From: Pedobacter sandarakinus | Lineage (GTDB): Bacteria > Bacteroidota > Bacteroidia > Sphingobacteriales > Sphingobacteriaceae | Reading direction: 5' to 3' | Length of the DNA stretch: 64,000 nucleotides | Assembly: GCF_026240095.1 (NCBI RefSeq) | Contig: NZ_JAPIVG010000005.1 | Coordinates: 62,001-126,000 of the forward strand | Position numbers and translations under genes: made by a program | The notes under the pieces: generated by a model | Told to the model about the DNA's origin: nothing | What the model saw: the letters and a program-made list of their open reading frames with translations, nothing else | Databases searched by the model: none | Part shown: positions 55,927 to 64,000 of the stretch, piece by piece | Layout: the number at the start of each line of letters is the position of its first letter | How positions within the stretch are numbered: the first letter of the stretch is position 1

Positions 55927-57117
55927 ATGATTGTAAAAATTCTTTGGAAATCAAAGACTTTTAGGGCAATTAGGTATAATACCAATAAAGTTGAAAAAAA
56001 TAAGGGAGAACTGGTAAAGGTATCCGGTTTTGGGGCGCTGCAAGGGTTATCTGAGATCAGGCCTGGAGATTATATAAACTACCTCTCATCCCTAGCGAGC
56101 AGAAACCGCAGGGTTGTATATCCGCAATTTCATGCAATGATATCTTCAAAGGGCAGAAGCTTGGACAAGGGGGAACTAGTTACACTGGCCGAAGGCTGGC
56201 TAGAGGGCATGGGTTATGGAAATCAGCCGTATCTTCTCATTTTCCACAAGGACACGCAGAATAATCACATCCACATGGTCTCTTCAAGAATAGACCTGGA
56301 AGGGAAAAAGATTTCGGACAGCTTTGAGAAGATCAGGGCTTATAAGGTACTGAATAAACTTATCGGTAATGATGAGAAACATGCTGCTGAAAAAGCTTTG
56401 ACGAGGGCACTTCAATACAGCTTCTCCAATAAGGCGCAGTTTATGATGTTGCTTGAAAGACAGGGATATGCATTAAAAGTTCTGGAGGATACGCTTGATC
56501 TCTCAAAATATGGTGAAAAAGTGGGCAGTGTAAGCTTAGATAAAATAGAACAAAAAATTGCCCGGTTTTCACCTGACCAGAAAAGAAAGGAACAGTTAAA
56601 ACAGGTTTTTGAAAAATATAGGCCAATTACCGATTCCAGAATCCAAGCGATCAGGGAAGATCTTCCAGGTGGCGAGAAGGGAAAAGTAATAGGCTATACC
56701 TCTGAGTTAAGCGAAAAACTATCTTCTTCATTCGGCCTTAAGTTTGTATTTCATTTTAAAGGTGACAAGCCGCCATATGGCTATACCATTTTAGACCATT
56801 CCACCAAGGAAGTTTTTAAAGGTGGCGATATTATGTCTCTAACTAAGTTTATGGAGACTTTACGCCAAACCGAAGACGTAAAAACGTTAATACCCATTTC
56901 GGAGGGTATTTATGAAAATCAGTTTTCTCCAAAGGAAGAGATGCTCCTTGAAAATCCATCAGAGTCAATATTTCCTGCTGACGAGGTTGAAATGCATGAT
57001 TGTATATCCATTGGCGAATTCTCTTTGGATATAGACATCTCTGATGATATTGATGATGAGCAGATCCTCGGACGGAATAGGCGCAGGCAAAAAAAAGCAA
57101 GAACCAATACACGTTAA
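55927..57117 (+). CDS. mobB: MobB-type relaxase
   Basis: The 396-residue relaxase of the MobB/MOB-P group has the histidine triad H107, H114 and H116 in FHKDTQNNHIHM, which binds the metal, and conserved N-terminal residues (RAIRYNTNKV, with candidate Tyr near residue 18). The N-terminal 160 residues are the relaxase domain; the rest is a charged tail with a YGYTILDHSTKEVFKGG segment. It nicks oriT and stays bound to the 5' end. It is co-transcribed with mobC. Confidence 0.9.
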   Translation: MIVKILWKSKTFRAIRYNTNKVEKNKGELVKVSGFGALQGLSEIRPGDYINYLSSLASRNRRVVYPQFHAMISSKGRSLDKGELVTLAEGWLEGMGYGNQPYLLIFHKDTQNNHIHMVSSRIDLEGKKISDSFEKIRAYKVLNKLIGNDEKHAAEKALTRALQYSFSNKAQFMMLLERQGYALKVLEDTLDLSKYGEKVGSVSLDKIEQKIARFSPDQKRKEQLKQVFEKYRPITDSRIQAIREDLPGGEKGKVIGYTSELSEKLSSSFGLKFVFHFKGDKPPYGYTILDHSTKEVFKGGDIMSLTKFMETLRQTEDVKTLIPISEGIYENQFSPKEEMLLENPSESIFPADEVEMHDCISIGEFSLDIDISDDIDDEQILGRNRRRQKKARTNTR

Positions 57118-57123
57118 ATTTTT

Positions 57124-57765
57124 ATGCTTATGGTTATATTAATTGGAAATCAGAAAGGGGGAGCCGGTAAAAGTACACTCTGCCTGTTACTGGCCTATTT
57201 CCTCTCAATGCTTAAAAAAAAGAAGGTTACCGTTCTGGATATGGACTACCAGGCTTCGATTTCAGGCAAGTTTGAAAAGGCAAAGATTCTGGAAAACGAC
57301 CCCGTCTTCGAGGTTATTCCCTCTGATCTTAAGTACTTCCCGGCTCTGCTGGAACTGCTTAACCAAAATAGGGATGAGTTTGTGCTCATTGATCTTCCGG
57401 GTAAAATGGACGATGACCTATTGATTCCCATTATCAGTTCCGCGGAACTCATTATCTGCCCGTTTAATTATGATGAATTTTCTGTAGACAGTACAGTGCT
57501 CTTTTCGCTTGTATGTCGGGAGATCAATAATTTATCACCCATGGTGTATGTGCCAAATAGGATTAAAACAACCGTAAAGTATGAAACCAGGGAAGAGGTA
57601 GACAAGGTACTATCCAGATTTGGAAAGATTTCTCCCGGTATTTCTGACCGCATCGATTTTCAGCGGGTAGGAACCATCCATATCCCGGCCTCTTTAATTC
57701 CAGTTTTTATGCCGGCAATGGACTTTATCTATGGCAGCTTTATGAAGAAAGGTATATCGACATGA
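57124..57765 (+). CDS. traA: TraA-like ParA ATPase
   Basis: The 213-residue ParA-family ATPase has a deviant Walker A, GNQKGGAGKST (residues 8-18), with DMDYQAS and LIDLPGKMDDD for the Walker A' and B regions. A second ATG at residue 3 may be the true start. In CTnDOT-type operons TraA precedes TraB and belongs to the conjugation genes. It may guide DNA or relaxosome to the pore. Its start is 6 nt after the relaxase stop. Confidence 0.85.
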   Translation: MLMVILIGNQKGGAGKSTLCLLLAYFLSMLKKKKVTVLDMDYQASISGKFEKAKILENDPVFEVIPSDLKYFPALLELLNQNRDEFVLIDLPGKMDDDLLIPIISSAELIICPFNYDEFSVDSTVLFSLVCREINNLSPMVYVPNRIKTTVKYETREEVDKVLSRFGKISPGISDRIDFQRVGTIHIPASLIPVFMPAMDFIYGSFMKKGIST

Positions 57766-58142
57766 GCGAAATCAAGTCCCTTGCCGATCAATTGAAATCA
57801 AGGATCCAAGAAGAAAAGGGATTGCCGGAAAAATCCCAGGCCAGTCATGGCGCTGAAAAGATTGGTGTAAAAAAAACTGAATCCAAAGAAACGGCCGTGA
57901 ACGCCAAGCGTCTAGCGAGTTTTCTCTCATCCCTGCGGGACTTTAATATGGATGGGCAGGAGAAAATCCTTATCCGGATTGATAATCGTACAATGAGCAA
58001 GCTGAGGCAATTAAAGGCCGCATCCAATATCGATATGACGCGGGTCATTGTTTTTTCCCTCCACCAGTTTTTAAAAAGCCACCCCTGGCTAAATGAATAT
58101 ATTTCACAAACCCTAAAAAAAATGACCCATGAGCTGGACTAA
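57762..58142 (+). CDS. traB: TraB-like protein (DUF3408-type)
   Basis: The 126-residue protein overlaps TraA by 4 nt (ATGA). The N-terminal half is charged and probably disordered (QLKSRIQEEKGLPEKSQ), and the C-terminal half reads IRIDNRTMSKLRQLKAASNIDMTRVIVFSLHQFL, a ribbon-helix-helix-like DNA-binding part of the TraB/DUF3408 group. It is probably an accessory DNA-binding protein paired with TraA. Confidence 0.7.
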   Translation: MSEIKSLADQLKSRIQEEKGLPEKSQASHGAEKIGVKKTESKETAVNAKRLASFLSSLRDFNMDGQEKILIRIDNRTMSKLRQLKAASNIDMTRVIVFSLHQFLKSHPWLNEYISQTLKKMTHELD

Positions 58143-58461
58143 TTTCTTGGCCATAATCTTTATTGTATATCTGGTTTATTATTTACTGAACTTATTTTTT
58201 GATCTTTTTCTATCTCAAAGAGGCACCGTAGATGAAACTGCGGTAGACGAGCTTTTCTTTGCACAAACATTTACCCCTGAGCTGATTACCCTGGAAGAGA
58301 AAGCAGAGGAGGCTGTTGCTACGGATTCAGAAAAAAAGGAAAAACCAGGCCCTTATTTGCCAACAGGTCCAATTAGCTCAAGTGGAGGCATTGGACTAAA
58401 ACAGCTTTTTTCCCTTGCGAAGGACAACCTCATCGAACATACGCGGGCAATACCTTACTAA
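58129..58461 (+). CDS. TraD-like small membrane protein
   Basis: The 110-residue protein has an N-terminal TM helix (residues 6-26), then an acidic region and a polar C-terminus. It overlaps TraB by 14 nt, in the same place as the small TraC/TraD-like proteins of Bacteroidota conjugation operons. No motif of known function. Name assigned by position only. Confidence 0.5.
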   Translation: MSWTNFLAIIFIVYLVYYLLNLFFDLFLSQRGTVDETAVDELFFAQTFTPELITLEEKAEEAVATDSEKKEKPGPYLPTGPISSSGGIGLKQLFSLAKDNLIEHTRAIPY

Positions 58462-58466
58462 ACTCC

Positions 58467-58778
58467 ATGAGGTTTTCTTTATTCTTTTTAAGGGCAGCGT
58501 CAGTTGCTTTTTTTTTGCTCTTTACTTTTTCCGCTAATGCTCAACCAGGAATCTCAGAGTTTTATTCCGCCTCTGCAGAGGTGAAAGGCTGGTATTTTTC
58601 GCTCTCGGATCTGGTATTGGTTATTGGCGCAATCGCAGGAATCCTAGGTGGGCTTAGGGTTTATGCCAATTGGCAGATGGGCAAGCACCACATCGACGCG
58701 CAGGTTATGGGATGGTTCTTCTCATGCCTCTTTTTATCTCTCATCGGTGTATTCCTCCGCGGTCTTTTCGGACTGTAA
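58467..58778 (+). CDS. traE: TraE-like DUF4134 protein, first copy
   Basis: The 103-residue protein has a signal peptide to about residue 25 and two TM helices: DLVLVIGAIAGILGGLRVYANW and WFFSCLFLSLIGVFLRGLFG. This is the DUF4134 family, known as TraE in CTnDOT. It is thought to be a membrane part of the mating pore (VirB2-like pilin analogue). A paralogue follows 33 nt later. Confidence 0.88.
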   Translation: MRFSLFFLRAASVAFFLLFTFSANAQPGISEFYSASAEVKGWYFSLSDLVLVIGAIAGILGGLRVYANWQMGKHHIDAQVMGWFFSCLFLSLIGVFLRGLFGL

Positions 58779-58811
58779 ATACAATTTTATTCAATTTAAA
58801 TCAATTTTTTT

Positions 58812-59123
58812 ATGACAAGAAAAAGCAAAAGACTTTTGTCATTGGCCGCGCTATTGGGTTTAGTGCAGGCAGTTTCCGCCCAGACTGGGGGAGGAACAAC
58901 AGGAATTAATGCGGCGACTTCCTCGCTGACCTCTTATGTAGATCCGGTTTCTACACTCACCCTTGCGATTGGTGCCGTGGTAGGTATTATCGGCGGGGTA
59001 CGTGTCTACATCAAATGGAATTCCGGAGATCAGGACATCAACAAAGAAATTATGGGCTGGGGAGGTTCCTGCCTTTTTCTGGTTCTGGTATCGGTAGTGA
59101 TCAAGGCTTTCTTTGGCGTATAG
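58812..59123 (+). CDS. traE: TraE-like DUF4134 protein, second copy
   Basis: The second 103-residue DUF4134 protein starts with a signal (LAALLGLVQAVSAQ) and has the same core as the copy before it: TLAIGAVVGIIGGVRVYIKW, then a GWGGSCLFLVLVSVVIKAFFGV helix. Tandem copies may assemble together or differ in the pilus/pore. It is followed at once by TraF. Confidence 0.9.
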   Translation: MTRKSKRLLSLAALLGLVQAVSAQTGGGTTGINAATSSLTSYVDPVSTLTLAIGAVVGIIGGVRVYIKWNSGDQDINKEIMGWGGSCLFLVLVSVVIKAFFGV

Positions 59124-59124
59124 C

Positions 59125-59421
59125 ATGAGGATGTATCCAGTTTACAAGGGGCTTCAAAAGCCCCTCGTTTATCGGGGTTTCAAGGGGAAGTATATTGCTT
59201 ATGGCATTTCTTCCTTAGGTCTTGGGCTGGTCACCGGAGGCCTAGCCGGTGCGCTCCTCAATATGTATATCGGTGGCCTCTTAACCATTCTTTCAATAGC
59301 CGGTGGGCTCCTCTACACATATTCCAAGCAGGCATCCGGTCTTCATGATAAGACCAGATCCAGGGAGATATTCATTCATCGTATTTATTTAAGGCGAGGT
59401 TATGGGAAAACAGGAATTTAA
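59125..59421 (+). CDS. traF: TraF-like DUF4133 protein
   Basis: I chose the ATG at 59125; a frame from 59113 would overlap the TraE copy. The 98-residue protein has MRMYPVYKGLQKPLVYRGFKG and two hydrophobic segments, the DUF4133/TraF pattern, with YTYSKQASGLHDKTR near the end. It is an inner-membrane part of the transfer apparatus (VirB3-like by place). It overlaps the TraG start by 20 nt. Confidence 0.88.
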   Translation: MRMYPVYKGLQKPLVYRGFKGKYIAYGISSLGLGLVTGGLAGALLNMYIGGLLTILSIAGGLLYTYSKQASGLHDKTRSREIFIHRIYLRRGYGKTGI

Positions 59422-61840
59422 ACTGCCATATGCCGGAATAGAAGAGATAGGCGGACTTTCCGTTCTTTATGGTGAGTCAGGCGATTTTTCAGTAATTCTT
59501 TCTATCGAAAATCCGGTGCTTATTTATTCCGCTGATCCGGCAGGCTACCAGGCCTTTCATCTTCTGCTTCTCAATGTGATCAAGATATTGAGTGAAGGGT
59601 ATATCATTCAGAAACAGGATGTGTTCTCTAAAAGAACTTATCAGGCGAAAGTGCAAAGTGAACCCCTTCAGCAAAAATACGATGAGCATTTTTCAGGGAG
59701 GGAATATATTGAGCACTCTAGTTATCTGGTTATAACCCGTCAGGTCAAACGAAGGGCAATGTACGTTTATGACAGGAAAGCCCTTTTGGATTTTGTATCC
59801 AATATTGCCAAGGTCTGTGAACTATTGAAAGGAGCATCGGTATCACCAAAAGTACTGCCCCAGGGTGAGATAGAACGCTATATTTCGCGGATGCTTGCCA
59901 TGGATTTCTCCTCAGACCATTTTTCGCTCAATAACTTAAGGGCCGGGGATACTGAAATAGGTATTGGGAAAAAGGTGATCCGCTGCATGAGCCTGGTCAA
60001 TATCGATTCCATTGACATGCCTGAATCCATTGGGCCATATTTAATGGCGAACGACGGAAAAGGACTACAGGAATTTCCGATGGACAACCTTTCTTTCCTG
60101 TCATCAGTTCCGGGTATTGAAAGTCTTGTTTATAACCAATTAATTGAAATTCCTTCCCAGGGCATTACCCTGAACAAACTGCAGCTGAAACGCAAGCGGC
60201 ATTCCGGAGTTCCTGATCCAGCCAATCAGATGTGTGTGGAGGATATTGATAAGTTGCTCATAGATGTGGCAAGGGAAAACCAGTTGCTCGTCAATGCGCA
60301 CTATTCTTTATTGGTCTGCTGCGAACTTCCACTTCTGGATACCAGCTGTAACTTTATTGAAGCTTCCCTATTTCAGCAGGGGATTATCCCCTCCAAGAAT
60401 GCCTATAACCAGATGGAACTCTTTAGGAGTGCCTTGCCTGGAAATGCAGTGGAACTGAAAAAATACGACTGGTTCCTCACCACTTCGGATGCGGCCGTTT
60501 GCCTGTTCTACAAGGAACGGCTGATGCGGGATGAGCCCTCCAAATTTCTCATGCGCTTTACCGATAGGAGAGGAATCCCTGTAGGCATAGATCCAGCAGA
60601 TCTTCCTATGGAATCTGGCAGGATTACCAACCGTTCAAAATTTGTTCTGGGCAGCTCTGGTACTGGTAAATCCTTTTTTATGAACAGCCTGCTTGAACAG
60701 TATATGCTTTATAATTACGACATCGTGATCGTTGATGTAGGACATTCCTATTCCGGGCTATGCAATTATTTTGGAGGAAAGTATTACACCTATACCGAGG
60801 AGAATCCGATCACGATGAATCCCTTTCTTATTTCTGAAGCAGAATATAACATCGAAAAGAAGGATTTCCTCAAAACACTTATCGGACTTCTTTTAAAGGG
60901 TGCAGAGGGAAGCGTATCGCAGATTGAGGACACGGTTTTCTCAAATGTACTCTCGGCCTACTATTCAGACTTCTTTTTAGGAGAGGCTGATTATGCGCTG
61001 TGTTTTGATTCTTTCTACCATTATTCGATCGTTAAGATTTCGGAGATCAAGGAAAATGAGAAGATCAGTTTCGATCTTGATGAGTACCGTTATGTACTTA
61101 AAAAATTCTGTCTTGGCGGAGAGTACGGTAGGCTGCTCAACGAAAGTGCTGATCTTTCAGATTTTACAGAGCGTTTTATTGTCTACGAAATTGATTCAAT
61201 CAAGGAAAATAGGGTTCTTTTTCCAATCGTGACGCTGGTGATTATGGATTTGGTACTGCAGAAAATGAGGCACCGTACAGGCCAGCGAAAAGCGATGATT
61301 TTGGAAGAAGCGTGGAAGGCAATCGCCTCTCCGCTAATGGCTAACTACATTCTTTACCTCTATAAAACGATGAGGAAATTCTGGGGAGAGCCAATTGTGG
61401 TGACGCAGGAACTGGGCGATATTATCGGAAATGCTGTAATAAAGGATTCCATTCTGGCCAGTTCCGACACCATCTGCCTGCTCGATCAATCCAAGTTTAG
61501 GGGGAATTATGCAGAGGTAGCAAAACTCCTAGCGCTCAGTGAGGTAGAGCAGCGAAAGATATTTACCATCAATGCGCTTGAAAATAAGGCCGGCCGCGGG
61601 AAATTCAAGGAGGTTTACATTAAGCGCGGAAGTATAGGGGAGGTCTATGGCGTTGAAGTGTCGCTTTTTCAGTATTTAACCTTCACAACCGAAAAACCCG
61701 AAAAGACTGCTGTTGAATCTTATGTCAAGCGTTACGGCTCTTATCCTCTGGGACTGGAACATTTCGTTGCCGATATGAAAGTGAGCGCAATCTCTCTTCC
61801 CGAATTTGTCAAGAAAGTCAATTCATCCATCACAAGTTAA
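59402..61840 (+). CDS. traG: TraG, VirB4-like conjugation ATPase
   Basis: The 812-residue protein has Walker A G417-S-S-G-T-G-K423-S424 in VLGSSGTGKSFF, a late Walker B-like ILEEAWKAI, and QELGDIIGNAVIKDSI. The N-terminal region (about 1-380) is the TraG/VirB4 N-domain. It drives assembly of the mating pore. The order TraE, TraF, TraG is exactly that of CTnDOT-like operons, which fixes the element type. Confidence 0.93.
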   Translation: MGKQEFKLPYAGIEEIGGLSVLYGESGDFSVILSIENPVLIYSADPAGYQAFHLLLLNVIKILSEGYIIQKQDVFSKRTYQAKVQSEPLQQKYDEHFSGREYIEHSSYLVITRQVKRRAMYVYDRKALLDFVSNIAKVCELLKGASVSPKVLPQGEIERYISRMLAMDFSSDHFSLNNLRAGDTEIGIGKKVIRCMSLVNIDSIDMPESIGPYLMANDGKGLQEFPMDNLSFLSSVPGIESLVYNQLIEIPSQGITLNKLQLKRKRHSGVPDPANQMCVEDIDKLLIDVARENQLLVNAHYSLLVCCELPLLDTSCNFIEASLFQQGIIPSKNAYNQMELFRSALPGNAVELKKYDWFLTTSDAAVCLFYKERLMRDEPSKFLMRFTDRRGIPVGIDPADLPMESGRITNRSKFVLGSSGTGKSFFMNSLLEQYMLYNYDIVIVDVGHSYSGLCNYFGGKYYTYTEENPITMNPFLISEAEYNIEKKDFLKTLIGLLLKGAEGSVSQIEDTVFSNVLSAYYSDFFLGEADYALCFDSFYHYSIVKISEIKENEKISFDLDEYRYVLKKFCLGGEYGRLLNESADLSDFTERFIVYEIDSIKENRVLFPIVTLVIMDLVLQKMRHRTGQRKAMILEEAWKAIASPLMANYILYLYKTMRKFWGEPIVVTQELGDIIGNAVIKDSILASSDTICLLDQSKFRGNYAEVAKLLALSEVEQRKIFTINALENKAGRGKFKEVYIKRGSIGEVYGVEVSLFQYLTFTTEKPEKTAVESYVKRYGSYPLGLEHFVADMKVSAISLPEFVKKVNSSITS

Positions 61841-61851
61841 ATTCTATTTTT

Positions 61852-62514
61852 ATGCGAAAAATATTCATCTATTTTTTATTTGGAATCTTCGTGCAATCGG
61901 CCTCCGCACAAATATACGTTGACCCAACAACCGCTGCGGCCACGGCCGCCCATGCAGGGGTGATGAACAGCGGTCTGTCCCGAACCAGCGACAACCTTAC
62001 TCTGGTGCAGAGAGCCCAGTTAGCGGTAACCGGTCAGCTTGGAATTGTAAACGACCTTCAATCCACTATTTACAGAGGTTTATCTGAGGTTTCAGGAGTA
62101 ATGAGGTCTCTGCTTTCTGTTAAGGATATTTATGAGATATCTCAGGATATTGTTATTGATGTGAATAAGGCGATAAATATCGCCTCTGGTGACCCGGTAT
62201 TATTGCTGTTTGCCGAAGGAGGTGCTAGAGAGTTCAAAACCCGTTCGATCAACCTTGCTACCGAGGTTAGCTCTTTTGTATTAAAAGACGGGAGGGACGC
62301 GCTGATGGATTCCGGTGAACGGGCAAAGCTTCTCAATAGGATCGTCACAGAACTTACCATCCTCCGGGGAGTGGCCTATGGCATGTACCGTACGATGTAC
62401 TGGGCAAAGCAGCGCGGAATCTTAAATTCCCTAAACCCTTATGCCGGATATATCAATATTGATAAACGCATAGCGGACGATATTATCAGGAATGCCAAGA
62501 TGCTCAAGCAATGA
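61852..62514 (+). CDS. Tra operon secreted protein, tandem paralogue 1
   Basis: The 220-residue protein has a signal peptide ending SASAQ. Its second half contains DPVLLLFAEGG, LATEVSSFVLKDG, ILRGVAYGMYRTMYWAK, then SLNPYAGYINIDKRIADDI. The same core recurs in the two genes that follow, so these are tandem paralogues. They take the position of TraI (DUF4141) in related operons and may be relatives, but the identity is weak and I give no family name. Confidence 0.75.
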   Translation: MRKIFIYFLFGIFVQSASAQIYVDPTTAAATAAHAGVMNSGLSRTSDNLTLVQRAQLAVTGQLGIVNDLQSTIYRGLSEVSGVMRSLLSVKDIYEISQDIVIDVNKAINIASGDPVLLLFAEGGAREFKTRSINLATEVSSFVLKDGRDALMDSGERAKLLNRIVTELTILRGVAYGMYRTMYWAKQRGILNSLNPYAGYINIDKRIADDIIRNAKMLKQ

Positions 62515-63167
62515 AAAGCGCAGCATTTATCACGGCTATGATTTTTATATCAATGGCTGCTCATGCGCAGTTGAATGTCGGGCTTTTGCACCAGCTTGTG
62601 GGTAATAGCAAAACAGAACACGGAAAACAGTCTGATGCGAGGGACAGGCAGGCGGGATCCACTGCAAATGAGGAGGCAAACAAAACCCTGATGGTAAGAT
62701 TAAAGAATAAATACAGGGATATCCAGTCCAGATTCAAAACTTTGGGACTTGCTATTGATGCGGCGCAGATTGGAATCGAAGCTTATCCATTGATCGCTGA
62801 TATTAACAGAAGCCAGGGGACGATTTTTGATTTATGCAAGGACGATCCTGTACTTTCCGTTCTGGCCATACAGGCAGAGTTGGATATGGGGGATCGGGCA
62901 CATGCACTGCTGAATTTTTTGTACGGACTTGCTCTTTCTATGCAGGACATCAACCAGATGAAGCAGAGCGACCGCAAAATGCTCTTTTCCCATGTGCTCA
63001 CCGAACTCCGCCTGATAGCTGGGGCATCCAGAGGACTGGCGGTAACCCTTCAATATTCTTCAAGAAAAAAGGTTTTCAATCAGCTAAACCCTTTCTCAGA
63101 ATTTATCAATACCGATAAAAAACTGGTGGATGATATCCTTCGAAAAAAAGATATCCTTAAAAACTGA
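62511..63167 (+). CDS. Tra operon secreted protein, tandem paralogue 2
   Basis: The 218-residue protein starts with a signal ending AHAQ and overlaps paralogue 1 by 4 nt. It keeps the end motif (FNQLNPFSEFINTDKKLVDDIL) and the DPVLSVLAIQAE strand of the family but has a different middle: no FVLKDG block, and a Gly/Asn/Lys-rich insert near residues 35-60. It is the most divergent of the three and may have a separate role in the same complex. Confidence 0.7.
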   Translation: MKSAAFITAMIFISMAAHAQLNVGLLHQLVGNSKTEHGKQSDARDRQAGSTANEEANKTLMVRLKNKYRDIQSRFKTLGLAIDAAQIGIEAYPLIADINRSQGTIFDLCKDDPVLSVLAIQAELDMGDRAHALLNFLYGLALSMQDINQMKQSDRKMLFSHVLTELRLIAGASRGLAVTLQYSSRKKVFNQLNPFSEFINTDKKLVDDILRKKDILKN

Positions 63168-63171
63168 TGTT

Positions 63172-63837
63172 ATGAAATTGCTTATTTTAATTTTTTTAAT
63201 GCTGATTGGTCATTATTGTAGTAAGGCTCAAAAGGTAGTTTTTGACCGCGGGCATTTTAATATCGTTAATGAAAATGGCGCAGTACGTCTGGCAGCTGAA
63301 AATACGTATAACAGTTATTTAAATACGATCAACAACCGCCTTTCAGATATTAATCTCAATCTGGGCGCGGTCGTTATGGTTCAGTCATTAATTCTGTCTT
63401 CCTTAAGAGAAGTTGATCAGGGGCTCAAAACCGCAATCGCGGTCAGACAGATCGGCTCGCTGGTTGCCGAGATTTCATCGGAAAGTGCCGGGATGATTGA
63501 TATAGCCAAAACAGATCCCCATCTGCTGCTTTTTGCAGAAGAGGTTTCCCGCCAGTTAAAAGATAGGGGGGTAAACCTATTTTCAGAAGTCTCTGCTTTT
63601 GTATTGAAGGAAGGCGAAAACGTCCTCATGGATTTCGAAAAGCACGATGCGCTGCTTAAGAAAATTGCCCTAGAGCTCCGCGTCATCCGTGCCCTGGTAT
63701 TCAGCATGAAAAAATCCATGTACTGGGCAAAAATGAATGGAGTCTTCCGTTCGCTTAATCCCTATCAGGGCTTTATCAATCAGGATCTGCGTCTCGGGAG
63801 TGATATTTTATTCAAATCAAAACTTTTAAAACGATGA
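63172..63837 (+). CDS. Tra operon secreted protein, tandem paralogue 3
   Basis: The ATG at 63172 was chosen because it starts a signal peptide (LLILIFLMLIGHYCSKAQ); a frame from 63130 only adds residues inside the preceding gene. The 221-residue protein is closest to paralogue 1: DPHLLLFAEEVSRQLKD, LFSEVSAFVLKEG, SMYWAKMNGVFRSLNPYQGFINQDL. It ends in an ATGA overlap with the next gene. Probably a periplasmic or outer-membrane part of the mating apparatus. Confidence 0.75.
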   Translation: MKLLILIFLMLIGHYCSKAQKVVFDRGHFNIVNENGAVRLAAENTYNSYLNTINNRLSDINLNLGAVVMVQSLILSSLREVDQGLKTAIAVRQIGSLVAEISSESAGMIDIAKTDPHLLLFAEEVSRQLKDRGVNLFSEVSAFVLKEGENVLMDFEKHDALLKKIALELRVIRALVFSMKKSMYWAKMNGVFRSLNPYQGFINQDLRLGSDILFKSKLLKR

Positions 63838-64000
63838 AAAAACCTTTTTTGCTTCTTTTCCTCTGTTTGCTCTCAACGCTCCTCTGGGCACAGAAGAAAA
63901 TTACCGACAAACACATTACCTACCAGCAGGAACGAATGGTCTTCAAGCAATGGGATGCGGATAAGTTTACGCCCAAACCAGGTTTTTTGGGGCTTAATCC
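63834..64000 (+). CDS. Tra operon secreted protein, 3' end outside the window
   Basis: The partial frame has a signal peptide (PFLLLFLCLLSTLLWAQ), then DKHITYQQERMVFKQWD and KFTPKPGFLGLNP, which resembles a conserved protein of Bacteroidota Tra operons. It starts in an ATGA overlap with paralogue 3. The remainder lies beyond the window. No function is known. Confidence 0.6.
   Translation, partial: MKKPFLLLFLCLLSTLLWAQKKITDKHITYQQERMVFKQWDADKFTPKPGFLGLN

Noticed and set aside
1..64000. tRNA, rRNA or integrase defining an element end
   Set aside because: None was recognised by eye; the element ends must lie outside the window.

Overview
The window reads as part of a Bacteroidota genome, most likely of the Sphingobacteriaceae type (Pedobacter, Sphingobacterium or Mucilaginibacter). 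The grounds are a SusC/SusD pair, a CusA pump with a fused outer-membrane domain, the Bacteroidota-only families DUF4133, DUF4134, DUF6520, DUF6660 and DUF6965, an RteC regulator, and a Tra operon of the CTnDOT kind. I read most or all of it as an integrative conjugative element (ICE) with its cargo. No integrase, attachment site, tRNA, rRNA or CRISPR array was seen, so neither end of the element is defined.

Layout: (1) 1-13.5 kb, plus strand, metal handling and envelope genes: DUF6660 fragment, CusA/CzcA-TolC fusion, CusB adaptor, P1B-4 ATPase, decayed NRAMP gene, ZIP transporter, DUF1345 protein, two small proteins, LTA-synthase-like phosphotransferase and HD hydrolase. (2) 13.5-16.5 kb, minus strand: di-heme oxidoreductase, Rieske protein and porin-like protein, behind a perfect 38-nt palindrome. 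(3) 16.8-23.1 kb: histone H1-like protein, AbiV-like protein, a proteasome-like Ntn-hydrolase candidate beside a PD-(D/E)XK protein, SRAP peptidase and a DUF6602 protein. (4) 23.4-28.9 kb: the ImuA-ImuB-DnaE2 mutasome operon. (5) 28.9-39.6 kb: a visibly AT-richer defence island with an ABC three-component system, a TIR protein, a two-gene membrane/cupin-like pair, and an operon of a Dam-type methylase, a metallophosphoesterase, an ORC/CDC6-like ATPase and a Rossmann-like protein. A ligD remnant with a nonsense codon lies at its right edge. (6) 40.2-51 kb: LytTR two-component pair, XRE regulator, a structured RNA candidate with a small membrane protein, TlpA-SusC-SusD, DUF6520, MauE and two Crp-like proteins. 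(7) 51-64 kb: RteC-type regulators and the mobilisation and transfer genes (primase, a probable oriT, MobC, relaxase, TraA, TraB, TraD-like, two TraE, TraF, TraG, three tandem paralogues), running off the right end.

How the parts fit: the right end moves the element, with RteC-like genes probably controlling excision and transfer. The left end gives metal efflux. The middle gives damage-induced mutagenesis and several anti-phage functions. The least explained parts are the methylase-phosphoesterase-ATPase-Rossmann operon, the Ntn-hydrolase/nuclease pair and the promoter plus structured RNA at 42.9 kb.
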